A DNA stretch of 64,000 nt from Vogesella margarita. GTDB taxonomy: Bacteria; Pseudomonadota; Gammaproteobacteria; Burkholderiales; Chromobacteriaceae. This document shows, piece by piece, positions 1-8,737 of the stretch (position 1 is the first letter of the stretch; every line of letters starts with the position of its first letter). The notes below the pieces were generated by a model. It was not told where the DNA came from, did not search any database, and saw only the letters and a list, made by a program, of their open reading frames with translations. Made by a program: the position numbers and the translations under genes. The stretch lies in NCBI RefSeq assembly GCF_028548475.1, contig NZ_JAQQLE010000011.1, forward strand, positions 89,682-153,681, read 5' to 3'.

Positions 1-2
1 AC

Positions 3-497
3 CTGATCAATGCGCAGACCCGGCAGAGCCTGAGTGCCGAACGCATGAAAGTGCTGTCCGAGATCAGCTTCAACAAATTGCCCTTCGAGCAGGCGATCAA
101 GATCGTCAAGGGCAACGGCAAGCGCCAGGTGGCCGTGTTCGAGGACCCGGATTGCCCGTTCTGCAAACAGCTGGAACGCGAGCTGCAGAAGGTCAACGAT
201 GTCACCATCCATGTTTTCCTGTACCCACTTGAGCAACTGCACCCCGGCGCCACGCTGAAGTCGCGCAAGATCTGGTGTGCACCGGACCGCGCCAAGGCGT
301 GGCTGGCCGCAGTCAATGACAATACCCTGCCGGAGGGGAACGGCGAATGCGACACCCCGATCGCCAACCTGGCGAAACTGGCGCGCACCCACCGCATTAC
401 CGGCACACCGACACTGATCTTCGCCAATAACGAGCGCGTTGCCGGGGCGATACCGGCGGCACGGATAGAGCAGCTGCTGGGTAGCAAGACGCCCTGA
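3..497 (+). CDS. dsbC: Thiol:disulfide interchange protein DsbC, 3' part (5' end outside window)
   Basis: Periplasmic disulfide isomerase of the DsbC/DsbG family, which shuffles wrong disulfides in exported proteins and is kept reduced by DsbD. The thioredoxin-fold catalytic motif CPFC is visible in the context EDPDCPFCKQLE, and the second, structural cysteine pair (WCAPD ... GECDTP) and the cis-proline loop (ITGTPTLIF) follow. The frame is open to the left edge of the window, so the N-terminal dimerisation domain and signal peptide lie upstream; the methionine at 45 is internal. A hairpin without a clear U-run follows at 534-562. Identification is by motif and overall sequence; DsbG is the alternative. 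Confidence 0.88.
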   Translation: MINAQTRQSLSAERMKVLSEISFNKLPFEQAIKIVKGNGKRQVAVFEDPDCPFCKQLERELQKVNDVTIHVFLYPLEQLHPGATLKSRKIWCAPDRAKAWLAAVNDNTLPEGNGECDTPIANLAKLARTHRITGTPTLIFANNERVAGAIPAARIEQLLGSKTP

Positions 498-533
498 CGC
501 ATACTCCCTGAACCCTCGCAACCGAGTCAGTCA

Positions 534-562
534 CCGGCTAGCCGCCATCGCGGCTAGTCCGG
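534..562 (+). terminator. Hairpin downstream of dsbC (weak terminator candidate)
   Basis: Arms CCGGCTAGCCGC and GCGGCTAGTCCGG (one bulged T) flank a four-base loop, 37 bases after the dsbC stop. No U-run follows, so intrinsic termination is uncertain. Confidence 0.35.
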
Positions 563-1248
563 CAACCACGCCTTGAGCGGTGCCGCCCAGCCGGTACCGC
601 GACTCCCCGTACTCACTTGCAGCCGCATCCGGTGGCCGCCGGCATCACCCTCTTCCCGATTGCCCACGGCTCGGGATGCCTGCCTTGGGCAGCCTTCAGC
701 ACGGCTTCCGCTCACCACACCTCGCTCAGCCTTTATCACGCAGCCCTGACACACGTCTTCTGCCGGCTTCACTTACGTTTGATTCATCCGGGATTTTTTC
801 TTTGAATCCAAAACATCATAATGTTTATGAAAATATTAAAATAACCCAAAAAAATTAAAACAAACAAATTATTAAAACCATCCTGTTTAAAGTAAATTCA
901 TCATAAAAAATGACAAAATCAAAAAGCAACACAAAATTTTATAGCGACACAATATCGATAAAATTATCCGGGAGCAATATTGCCACTGCCTGTACACTGT
1001 GTATAGTTCACGGTTGAATTTTAATTTAATAACAGAAATATCCATCAGCTACCGATTTGGCAAGCAAAGGCACGGAATTTAATTCTAAAGTACTACATCA
1101 CACTTTAAATATAGCGTTTATTTAAAAGAAACACGCCAGCAGAAAACATTTTCCTGCTTTCAGGAAATGGGGAGTGGAGGAGTACAGTGATCAGCCGTGT
1201 GGCCAGTTGCGGAGGATGGACTTTTCTTTTGATGATGAGAGGAATGTC
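563..1248. other. Long non-coding stretch, becoming strongly AT-rich
   Basis: No convincing gene is seen. Up to about 780 the composition resembles the rest of the window; from about 780 to 1150 it becomes very AT-rich with many A-runs, unlike anything else here. Short open frames inside it have no recognisable product or ribosome site. The AT-rich part is the upstream region of the metalloprotease and may hold its promoter and silencing (H-NS/MvaT-like) sites; that is inference. Confidence 0.6.
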
Positions 1249-3051
1249 ATGCTTCAACGCGCGATGCGTGCCTGCGGCCAACGTTTCGGCTTGCCGACAA
1301 TGTTACTGGGCTACCTGCTGCTGTTGTGCTTTGCTACACCCGGCTTTGCCCAATCAGTGAACAATGCAGGGAAAACGCCACAAACCAACGCAACAGGTGC
1401 ACAAGCACAGCTTGAAGGTGAACTGGAGGTCTGGATCGAAGATGACTTCAAGGGAAAGAAAAGCCGTACTCGGCACTTCTTGAAGACCGAATCAGGGCCG
1501 CGTTACGAACTCAAGTTCAAGAAATCCCCACCACAGCACGAGCCTGGCAGCAAGATCCGGGTGAAAGGCACGCAGAGCGGCGACACACTCACTCTGGAAT
1601 TGGAGAGCAGTGATAGCAACAGCTACCAAATCCTGGCCGCGCCAGCACCTGGCTTGAGTTCACTAGGGGAGCAAAAGACGGCGGTACTGCTGGTCAACTT
1701 CCAGGATCAGCCGACGAACAAGCCGTGGACAACCGGTCAGTGGAACAGCTTTATGTTCGGCACGACCAGTGACTCGGTGAATCACTTCTTCCTTGAAAAT
1801 TCGTACCAGCAGACTTGGCTAACCGGGAATACTTTCGGCTGGTATACATTGCCAATAAATAGCACGGATACCTGTAACCAAAACAATATCGCCACAGCAG
1901 CCAAGTCGGCGGCGGAAGCCGCTGGCGTAGATCTCTCTTCCTATACCCGACTAGTGTTCGCTTTTCCGGCAAACAGTTGTAGTTGGAGCGGTCTGTCATC
2001 CACAGTAAGCGTCCCATCCCAATCGTTTATCAATGGCGGAATGTCTCTGAACATCGTCACACACGAATTGGGTCATGCTTTGGGTTTGTTCCATTCACAT
2101 GGGATTGACTGTGACGTCAGCGCAATCGGAAACATTTGTTCTTATGCGGAATATGGGGACAAGGTTGATACCATGGGTGCTGGCCTTGGGCACTTCAACG
2201 CGGCGCAAAAGGAACGGCTGGGGTGGCTTAATTACAATGTTTCCCCGCCAATTACGACCGTACAGAGCAACGGTAACTATGTTATCGAGCCAATTGAAAC
2301 TGGGAGCAGCGGCAGCGCCAAGGGTCTGAAGATTCTAAAGGGAACCGACCCCACTACCGGTACCCTAAGCTGGTACTACCTCGAGTACAGACAGCCGATT
2401 GGAATCGATGCATATATCACCAGCAAAAGTATTTACTATCCGGAAAACATTCTGGCCGGTGTGCTGGTTCATACAGCAACCGATGGTGCTGGAAATAGCA
2501 ACCACGAGGTAGACATGACTCCGGGTAGCCTAAACGCTTATTCCAGCCAAGACTTGAGCGATGCAGCCCTCGTTGTGGGTAAAAGCTACACAGATACTTC
2601 TGCTGGCGTAACTATCACTCCAACTTGGGCCAACAGTACCGGTATTGGTGTAGACGTCACTTTCAGCAAGTCGTCGTGCAACCGTGCCAATCCTTCGGTT
2701 GTAATGTCAACGCAAGCGTCTTCGGTAAAAGCTGGTTCGACCGTGATCTACACCGTGGTGGTGACCAACAACGACAGCAGTGAATGTGCCTCTTCCAACT
2801 TCAACCTGCAAGGAACTTTGCCCACAGGCTGGACCGAAGCCTGGTCAGCATCCCAAATGAATATTGGAGCTGGTAGTACGGCATCTACCTCCGTGACGAT
2901 AACCTCTTCGACGACATCAACCGCAGGAACCTATAGCATCACCGGCAAGGCGACCAATAGCATAGCAACAAGCTACAGCGGCAGCACTTCCAGCAATTAT
3001 GTCATTGCTACTTCCTCAACAACAACGAGCAAAGGTAAAGGCCGCAAGTAA
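1249..3051 (+). CDS. Secreted metzincin metalloprotease, gametolysin (M11)-like, with C-terminal NEW3-type domain
   Basis: Predicted secreted zinc endopeptidase of about 600 residues. Start 1249 is chosen because GAGAGGA lies just upstream and it opens directly into a signal peptide (Arg-rich start, hydrophobic LLGYLLLLCF, cleavage after PGFA); an in-frame GTG at 1174 would bury that signal. The catalytic motif HELGHALGLFH gives zinc ligands near residues 272, 276 and 282, with a Met-turn DTMGAG near 309, the metzincin layout; the LGHFNAAQKERLGWL stretch after it matches the M11/gametolysin group. The last ~120 residues form an Ig-like NEW3/CARDB-type domain. The start contains one copy of the window-wide GTTGGCCGC word (1274-1282, complement). 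Codon use is more AT-rich than its neighbours, suggesting transfer. Confidence 0.78.
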   Translation: MLQRAMRACGQRFGLPTMLLGYLLLLCFATPGFAQSVNNAGKTPQTNATGAQAQLEGELEVWIEDDFKGKKSRTRHFLKTESGPRYELKFKKSPPQHEPGSKIRVKGTQSGDTLTLELESSDSNSYQILAAPAPGLSSLGEQKTAVLLVNFQDQPTNKPWTTGQWNSFMFGTTSDSVNHFFLENSYQQTWLTGNTFGWYTLPINSTDTCNQNNIATAAKSAAEAAGVDLSSYTRLVFAFPANSCSWSGLSSTVSVPSQSFINGGMSLNIVTHELGHALGLFHSHGIDCDVSAIGNICSYAEYGDKVDTMGAGLGHFNAAQKERLGWLNYNVSPPITTVQSNGNYVIEPIETGSSGSAKGLKILKGTDPTTGTLSWYYLEYRQPIGIDAYITSKSIYYPENILAGVLVHTATDGAGNSNHEVDMTPGSLNAYSSQDLSDAALVVGKSYTDTSAGVTITPTWANSTGIGVDVTFSKSSCNRANPSVVMSTQASSVKAGSTVIYTVVVTNNDSSECASSNFNLQGTLPTGWTEAWSASQMNIGAGSTASTSVTITSSTTSTAGTYSITGKATNSIATSYSGSTSSNYVIATSSTTTSKGKGRK

Positions 3052-3089
3052 GACAGATTTAGCGCTCTTGTCGAACCTGGCTGGTTACC

Positions 3090-3138
3090 ATAAAACAAAG
3101 GGCAATGGGTCTTTCGCCCCATCGCCCTTTTGTTTTAT
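3090..3138. terminator. Bidirectional intrinsic terminator between convergent genes
   Basis: Long imperfect inverted repeat with outer arms ATAAAACAAAGGGC and its near complement GCCCTTTTGTTTTAT. A-runs on one side and T-runs on the other let it terminate both the metalloprotease (plus) and the repeat-domain protein (minus). Confidence 0.75.
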
Positions 3139-3156
3139 CCAACCAGAACATCAAGC

Positions 3157-5082
3157 TTAATGCTGATTTGGATCTGTTGGATACTTGTCATTAACGTCGG
3201 CAAAAGAGTCGACATCATCATCACACAGGAAGCACGAAACCACAGATGACTTCTCTTCGAATGCTTTTGTGCTGAGTGCGCCATGAGCTTTGGCAGTTGC
3301 CTGATCCGTAAAGAACGTCGTAGACGGGTCAGTCTGACCATTCAAGTCGCCATTAGTCGGCGTGTAGCTGCCGATGAAGCAAGCAGTTTCACCCGGAGAC
3401 AGATTAAGGTCATTGGCTGCCGTTACAGGAGAGGCTGGCTTCGGTGGGGTGCTGCTGTCGCAAAGCACTTGAGTTAAGTGGCCAATCACTTGGCTACCCA
3501 GAGCTCCGACTTTGCTGTCGGTTACCGAGTCGATCACCACACTCTCGTTGACGGGCACTGGCACGTTATTAACCAAAATCGAAGCCGGGTTTGTGACAGT
3601 GACTGCAACACTTGCCAGCAGCTGGATCGGATCGCTAGCCACGCTAGAGGGCACAATATTCAGACCCGTACATTGCTTGGTGATCTGCAGGCCGGAATTT
3701 ACAGTAGCCGAGCAAGTGTCGCTCTGAACACCACTCTTCGAAATATCCGACAACCCAGATGAGGACCCTGCCAAAACATTAACGGCATTCTGGAAGCCAT
3801 TTGCGGAACCGGTACACGTGATTTCAACGCTCACATCTGCACCTGCTGCCAAGCTGCTGGTGAGTTTTACCGGAGTACCACCATTCGTAAGTGGAACGTT
3901 GTCAACGTTTTGATCGCCGGTATTACTGTTTGCAAGGATTTTGCAGGTCTCGCCGGATGGAATAGCGTTGGCTGCCTCGTTGAACGATACGTCATGGACA
4001 GTACCGGTTGCACTGTCGTTGGTAATGGTCACCTTGAACGTACTTGTGTAGTTGTTGTCCGCCGTATTCACGACAGTAGTTTCGCAAGACTTGCTCGCCT
4101 TGATACTACAGCTAGCGAAGTCACCGATCACAAAGTCAAAGATGGTTGCACCCAGCGAGGTGGACGAACGGGTATCAGCCAAGTAACGGTTAAAGCAACC
4201 GGAGATGCCAGCCGCAGTCAGGTCGATACCACCTTCGAAGAACATGCCAAGATCCAAGTCGGTAGGACTGTCATAACCTGGATTCGGATTGGAAGTCTTG
4301 GTCTTGACCAGCCAAGGCACTTGGTCTCCATTGCCGGTCCCGGAGCCATTAAGAACCACATCGTTTACTCTCGCGCAGACGTTACCGCTACCACTACCAC
4401 ATTCCGCCCCCACGGCTACCGGATTAGAGTCGAGATAACCATTCGCACCGCCAACCCACTTGTACGCCTTTATCTCACTGACCCGACCACCACTGGTGAA
4501 CTCGGATACGATCAGCACGTCACCATCAGTGTGACTCCCCACAAAGGGAGTCGATCCGCCACCACTAGGGCAACTTACGCTTGGATCTTTGAGGAACCAG
4601 AAACCGACATCCTTGGTACCCTCGTTGGAGGCCACGTCCAATGCAAAATAGACAAACAGATGTGGCTTGTTATCAGCCCCGGTCTTGACGGCTGCAACTG
4701 CGAAGGCATTGTTGATATCGGTCTTGTCATTGACATTGTTGGTCCTCTTACACTGCCAGCCCGGAGTAATATTCAGGGTGTCCTTACTCCCCGTGGCAAA
4801 GAGGCTGTCATCGTTGTTACCGGTAGGATTGAAGTCTGCCCTGAACAACTGTGCGCTGAAACCAGCAGGCAGCGCGTTATAAGTAACACCTGCGCCAGGA
4901 AGCTTTCCTGTGAAAATATTAGTCCAGTCAGGTTTCGTGGAGTTACCCCCGGTCATGTTGCCGTCAAGTTCAAAATGTGTTGCTGGGTCATCTGCTAAGG
5001 CCAGCGGCGCAATGCCCATTACGCCCAGACAGCAGAGGGCGAAGGCGGACAGCGCCTTTCTTAGCTTGCTTAATGAGAACAT
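3157..5082 (-). CDS. Secreted repeat-domain protein of unknown function (DUF11-like domains)
   Basis: A 641-residue exported protein. GGAGG lies 10 bases before the start, followed by a signal peptide (hydrophobic ALCCLGVMGIAPLALA, cut before DDPATH). The first half is rich in Asn, Gly, Asp and Thr and resembles extracellular proteins that carry conserved-repeat domains; from about residue 330 come two cysteine-containing beta domains of the DUF11 type (SCETTVVNTADNNYTSTFKVTITNDS region, then QITKQCTG region). The C terminus ends in an acidic DDDVDSFADVNDKYPTDPNQ segment that looks like a calcium-binding thrombospondin-3-type loop. I see no sortase, PEP-CTERM or autotransporter anchor. It converges on the metalloprotease and shares its unusual composition; no function can be assigned. 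Confidence 0.7.
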   Translation of the reverse strand: MFSLSKLRKALSAFALCCLGVMGIAPLALADDPATHFELDGNMTGGNSTKPDWTNIFTGKLPGAGVTYNALPAGFSAQLFRADFNPTGNNDDSLFATGSKDTLNITPGWQCKRTNNVNDKTDINNAFAVAAVKTGADNKPHLFVYFALDVASNEGTKDVGFWFLKDPSVSCPSGGGSTPFVGSHTDGDVLIVSEFTSGGRVSEIKAYKWVGGANGYLDSNPVAVGAECGSGSGNVCARVNDVVLNGSGTGNGDQVPWLVKTKTSNPNPGYDSPTDLDLGMFFEGGIDLTAAGISGCFNRYLADTRSSTSLGATIFDFVIGDFASCSIKASKSCETTVVNTADNNYTSTFKVTITNDSATGTVHDVSFNEAANAIPSGETCKILANSNTGDQNVDNVPLTNGGTPVKLTSSLAAGADVSVEITCTGSANGFQNAVNVLAGSSSGLSDISKSGVQSDTCSATVNSGLQITKQCTGLNIVPSSVASDPIQLLASVAVTVTNPASILVNNVPVPVNESVVIDSVTDSKVGALGSQVIGHLTQVLCDSSTPPKPASPVTAANDLNLSPGETACFIGSYTPTNGDLNGQTDPSTTFFTDQATAKAHGALSTKAFEEKSSVVSCFLCDDDVDSFADVNDKYPTDPNQH

Positions 5083-5567
5083 GTTGTGCCTCCATTAGAT
5101 CGCAATGTAGAGGCGGTTCCTGCCAAGGAATCGCACGCGTGATTCCCACCTCATGGCACGTGCCGAGAACGTTCACACCGCATGGCTTCTTCCATGGTGG
5201 CGACGACACCAGCAAGTGCCGATACCACCGCTAAAGCTCTATCGGATACTGCACCTCGTCCTGACAAACCCAGACCGCACTGAAAGCCCTCCTCCCTGAT
5301 GCCGGCCGGTTTTGTTACGCTTTATCGTAGGTTATGGTAAAAACAGATTCAAGCGATAGTTGAAAATATAACATCAGGAAAACCGGCGGGGAAAGCGGTA
5401 TTGATCGGCATTTTTATGGCAGAAAGCGCCACGGGAAGTCACGAAACAGACAGGTAGCGATGCGGCGGCAATGCAGTATAGACCCAGGCGCGATCGCGGG
5501 CCGGCGGCGCGTCATGCAGCAGCCCCGCATCGGACGATGCGGGGCTGGCCTTGCAGGAGTGGGAAGC
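5083..5567. other. Intergenic stretch between the accessory pair and ahpF
   Basis: No supported gene. Contains the ribosome site and presumably promoter of the minus-strand repeat-domain gene, an AT-rich patch at about 5330-5380, and a perfect hairpin at 5521-5546 (arms AGCCCCGCATC, four-base loop) immediately before the ahpF terminator. This is probably the right-hand edge of the compositionally odd block. Confidence 0.5.
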
Positions 5568-5598
5568 AAAGGTTGGCCGCAAGCTGCGGCCAACCTTT
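5568..5598 (-). terminator. ahpF terminator built from two inverted GTTGGCCGC words
   Basis: Perfect 14-base arms AAAGGTTGGCCGCA and complement around a 3-base loop, 3 bases past the ahpF stop. Both arms are full copies of the window-wide repeated word. The AAA/TTT ends give only a short U-run. Confidence 0.75.
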
Positions 5599-5601
5599 GG
5601 C

Positions 5602-7176
5602 TCAGTCGGCGGTGACGCCGCTGCGGATCAGGTGGTCGAAAGCGCCCAGCGCAGCCTTGGCGCCCTCGCCCATGGCGATGATGATCTGCTTGTACGGCAC
5701 GTCGGTCACGTCGCCAGCGGCGAACACCCCCGGCACGGTGGTGTCCTGATGGCGGCCAACCAGAATCTCGCCACGGCTGGACAGCTCCACGCTGCCGCGC
5801 AGCCAGTCGGTGTTCGGCAACAGGCCGATCTGCACGAAAATCCCCTCCAGCGCAATGTGGCGCGCTTCGCCGCTGGCACGGTCAATATAGTCAAGGCCGC
5901 TCACCTTGCTACCATCGCCCGTCACTGCGGTGGTCTGCGCCTGCAGGATCACCGTGACATTGGGCAGGCTGCGCAGCTTGTTCTGCAGCACCGCATCGGC
6001 ACGCATGGCATCGCCGAACTCCAGCAGGGTAACGTGCGACACGATGCCGGCCAGGTCGATGGCTGCTTCAACGCCGGAGTTGCCGCCGCCAATCACCGCC
6101 ACGCGCTTGCCCTTGAACAGCGGGCCGTCGCAGTGCGGGCAGTAAGCCACGCCCTTATTTCGATACTCTTTTTCGCCCGGCACGTTCATTTCGCGCCAGC
6201 GCGCACCGGTGGCGATGATCACCGTTTTGGCTTTCAGGACTGCACCGCTTTGCAGCTGGATTTCGGTCAGGCCGCTGGCGGTTTCGCTGGCCGGCAGCAG
6301 CTTGCTGGCACGCTGCAGGTTCATCACGTCCACGTCGTATTCCTTGACGTGCTGCTCCAGCGCCATCGCCAGCTTCGGGCCTTCGGTTTCCTTCACCGAG
6401 ATGAAGTTCTCGATGCCCATGGTGTCCAGCACCTGGCCGCCGAAACGCTCGGCCACCACGCCGGTGCGAATGCCCTTGCGGGCGGTGTAGATGGCTGCCG
6501 CCGCGCCAGCCGGGCCGCCACCCACCACCAGCACGTCAAACGCCTCCTTGGCGGCAATCTTGTCGGCCTCGCGCGCTGCCGCTCCGGTATCTAGCCGGGC
6601 AACAATCTCTTCCAGCCCCATGCGCCCCTGACCAAACACTTCGCCGTTCAGGTACACGGTAGGTACCGACATGATCTGGCGGGCGGATACCTCATCCTGG
6701 AACAGCGCACCATCGATCATGGTGTGGCGGATGTTCGGGTTCAGCACCGCCATCAGGTTCAGCGCCTGCACTACGTCCGGGCAGTTCTGGCACGACAGCG
6801 AGATATAGGTTTCAAAGCGGAATTCGCCTTGCAGCTCTTTCACCTGCGCAATCAGCTCCTGCCCGGCCTTGGACGGATGGCCGCCCACCTGCAGCAGCGC
6901 CAGTACCAGCGAGGTGAATTCGTGCCCCATTGGCACACCGGCAAACTGCACGCGCGGCGCGGTGTCGCCACTGCGGCCAACGCTGAACGACGGCTGGCGG
7001 GCATCGTTGCCATCGAAGCGAGCGCTTACCTTGTCGGACAGACTGGCGATGTCGGCTAGCAGGCCGCGCACTTCCTCGTCCTTGGCGCCGCCGCCCAGAC
7101 TGGCCACCAGCTCGATCGGGTGCTGCAGGTTAGTGAGGTAGGCTTGCAGTTGGGTCTTGATAGCGTTGTCCAGCAT
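5602..7176 (-). CDS. ahpF: Alkyl hydroperoxide reductase subunit F
   Basis: Flavoprotein disulfide reductase that passes electrons from NADH to AhpC for detoxifying H2O2 and organic peroxides in the cytoplasm. At 524 residues it has normal length. The N-terminal tandem thioredoxin-fold domain carries the redox pair CQNC at residues 129 and 132, followed by a dinucleotide-binding motif [12 protein letters not shown] for FAD, the TrxR-like active pair CPHC, and a second GGGNSG motif for NADH. AAGGAG precedes the start. It lies downstream of ahpC on the same strand across a 245-base gap that holds a hairpin and a repeated word, suggesting partial separation of expression. Confidence 0.96.
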   Translation of the reverse strand: MLDNAIKTQLQAYLTNLQHPIELVASLGGGAKDEEVRGLLADIASLSDKVSARFDGNDARQPSFSVGRSGDTAPRVQFAGVPMGHEFTSLVLALLQVGGHPSKAGQELIAQVKELQGEFRFETYISLSCQNCPDVVQALNLMAVLNPNIRHTMIDGALFQDEVSARQIMSVPTVYLNGEVFGQGRMGLEEIVARLDTGAAAREADKIAAKEAFDVLVVGGGPAGAAAAIYTARKGIRTGVVAERFGGQVLDTMGIENFISVKETEGPKLAMALEQHVKEYDVDVMNLQRASKLLPASETASGLTEIQLQSGAVLKAKTVIIATGARWREMNVPGEKEYRNKGVAYCPHCDGPLFKGKRVAVIGGGNSGVEAAIDLAGIVSHVTLLEFGDAMRADAVLQNKLRSLPNVTVILQAQTTAVTGDGSKVSGLDYIDRASGEARHIALEGIFVQIGLLPNTDWLRGSVELSSRGEILVGRHQDTTVPGVFAAGDVTDVPYKQIIIAMGEGAKAALGAFDHLIRSGVTAD

Positions 7177-7218
7177 GATGTGCTCCTTGGTATACGGGTA
7201 CCCGGGAAAGCGGCTTCA

Positions 7219-7231
7219 AGGTTGGCCGCAA
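7219..7231 (+). repeat. Single copy of the AAGGTTGGCCGCA word, intergenic
   Basis: Full 13-base form in the ahpC-ahpF gap. Flanking bases form an imperfect larger hairpin (about 7202-7246), so this copy sits in a loop rather than in a paired arm. Confidence 0.7.
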
Positions 7232-7336
7232 GGCCGTTTTCCGGGGCACCCGGCAATGAATGTCGGGTACTTTTTTGTGTGGGGTTGCCACCTGGTTTCC
7301 GCCGATGATTCGGTCCGAGAGCGCGAAGGCAAGCAA

Positions 7337-7378
7337 GCGGGGGCGCAGACAGTACATGGAGTACGGCAAGCCCCCGCG
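7337..7378 (-). terminator. Stem-loop downstream of ahpC
   Basis: GC-rich arms GCGGGGGCG and GCCCCCGC separated by about 25 bases, starting about 45 bases after the ahpC stop. No U-run is evident. It could act as a partial terminator or an mRNA-stabilising element that keeps ahpC above ahpF. Confidence 0.4.
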
Positions 7379-7421
7379 CCGCGCCGCCGACAAAGCTATC
7401 GGGTCGAAGCGCGGCGGAAAC

Positions 7422-7985
7422 TCAGATCTTGCCGACCAGATCCAGCGACGGTGCCAGCGTGGCATCGCCTTCTTTCCACTTGGCCGGGCACACTTCACCC
7501 GGGTGGGCGGCCACGTACTGGGCGGCCTTGATCTTGCGCAGTAGTTCGGCGGCATCGCGGCCCACGCCGCCGGCACTGATTTCCACGATCTGGATCTTGC
7601 CTTCCGGGTCGATCACGAAGGTACCGCGGTCGGCCAGGCCAGCTTCCTCGATCAGCACGCCGAAGTTGCGCGAGATCAGGTGGGTCGGGTCGGCCAGCAT
7701 CGGGTACTGGATCTTCTTGATGGTGTCGGAGGTGTCGTGCCACGCCTTGTGGGTGAAGTGGGTGTCGGTGGAGACCGAGTAGATTTCCACGCCCAGCTTC
7801 TGGAATTCCGGGTACAGGTCAGCCAGGTCGCCCAGCTCGGTCGGGCATACGAAGGTGAAGTCCGCCGGGTAGAAGAAGACAACGGACCACTTGCCCAGCA
7901 GGGTCTGGTCAGTCACGTCGATGAACTGGCCGTTGTGGAAGGCTTTGCTGGCAAACGGTTTGATCTGGCTGTTGATGATGGACAT
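7422..7985 (-). CDS. ahpC: Alkyl hydroperoxide reductase subunit C (2-Cys peroxiredoxin)
   Basis: Typical 187-residue AhpC. The peroxidatic cysteine is C47 in [10 protein letters not shown] and the resolving cysteine lies near residue 166 in [10 protein letters not shown]. It reduces peroxides and is recycled by AhpF, encoded downstream. The start has an AAGGAG ribosome site 6 bases upstream. The gene is divergent from the lipocalin gene; an OxyR-like dyad lies in the shared upstream region (8037-8077). Confidence 0.97.
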   Translation of the reverse strand: MSIINSQIKPFASKAFHNGQFIDVTDQTLLGKWSVVFFYPADFTFVCPTELGDLADLYPEFQKLGVEIYSVSTDTHFTHKAWHDTSDTIKKIQYPMLADPTHLISRNFGVLIEEAGLADRGTFVIDPEGKIQIVEISAGGVGRDAAELLRKIKAAQYVAAHPGEVCPAKWKEGDATLAPSLDLVGKI

Positions 7986-8036
7986 GCTTGGCTCCTTGGA
8001 TCGGTGAGTCGTTGTTGACGGATGCCATCATGCCGG

Positions 8037-8077
8037 ATAGAAATAGTCATTTCCAATTGAATGTTTATTTCGTATAG
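8037..8077 (-). promoter_or_regulatory. Possible OxyR site upstream of ahpC
   Basis: ATAG begins at 8037 and a partial dyad is centred at about 8055-8056 (CATTTCC / CAATTGAATG) in a very AT-rich patch about 50-90 bases upstream of ahpC. Tetrads at the 11-base spacing expected for OxyR only partly match, so this rests mainly on position and the gene family. Confidence 0.25.
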
Positions 8078-8151
8078 TTTTATTTTCTTTATCGCCCCAT
8101 TACGCGCGCCCCGGCTGCGTACGACGGGCGTGTCCAGAGTGAGAATCCCCG

Positions 8152-8715
8152 ATGAAAAAAACACTTGCTGCCGCCCTGCTCGGCCTTGCCACCCTGACCT
8201 CCTGTGCCAGCCCGCAAGCGGCAGGCCTTGCCGGCGACAAGCCGCTGCAAACTATCGCCGCGCTGGACGTGCCGCGCTACATGGGCACCTGGTACGAGAT
8301 CGCCCGCTATCCCAACTGGTTTCAGCAAAAGTGCGTCGCCAATGCCAGCGCCCGTTACCGGCTGCAGACGGACGGCACGGTGACGGTGGACAACCGCTGC
8401 CGGCTGGCCAATGGCGACGTCAGCAGCGCCAGCGGCAGCGCGCGGCAGATCGGCGGCGCCGGCTCGCCAAGGCTGCAGGTACGCTTCGCGCCGGCCTGGC
8501 TGTCATGGTTGCCATGGGTGTGGGGGGATTACTGGGTGATCGATCTGGACGAGGACTACCAGCTGGTCGCCGTCAGCGAACCGAAGCGCGACTACCTGTG
8601 GGTGCTGGCGCGCAGCCGCAGCGTGGCGCCGGCCGCCTACGCCGCGCTGCTGGCCCGGCTGCGGCAGCAGGGCTTTGACACCGGCAAGCTGCAGCGCACG
8701 CCGCAACTCGACTGA
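8152..8715 (+). CDS. blc: Outer-membrane lipocalin (Blc-type lipoprotein)
   Basis: Bacterial lipocalin of 187 residues. The signal peptide ends in a lipobox (LTSC, Cys18), so it is lipidated and probably sorted to the outer membrane. The family signature GTWYEIARYPNWFQ, the YRLQTDGTVTVDN strand and the C-terminal RDYLWVLARS motif are all present. Family members bind lysophospholipids or fatty acids and are induced by envelope stress. It is divergent from ahpC and convergent with the soluble chemoreceptor gene. Confidence 0.9.
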   Translation: MKKTLAAALLGLATLTSCASPQAAGLAGDKPLQTIAALDVPRYMGTWYEIARYPNWFQQKCVANASARYRLQTDGTVTVDNRCRLANGDVSSASGSARQIGGAGSPRLQVRFAPAWLSWLPWVWGDYWVIDLDEDYQLVAVSEPKRDYLWVLARSRSVAPAAYAALLARLRQQGFDTGKLQRTPQLD

Positions 8716-8737
8716 GTGGCCGCCGCGCGGCGCCGGC

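Noticed and set aside
3910..4998. A 362-codon open frame antisense to the secreted repeat protein
   Set aside because: No ribosome site or recognisable domain; the minus-strand protein has a signal peptide and domains.
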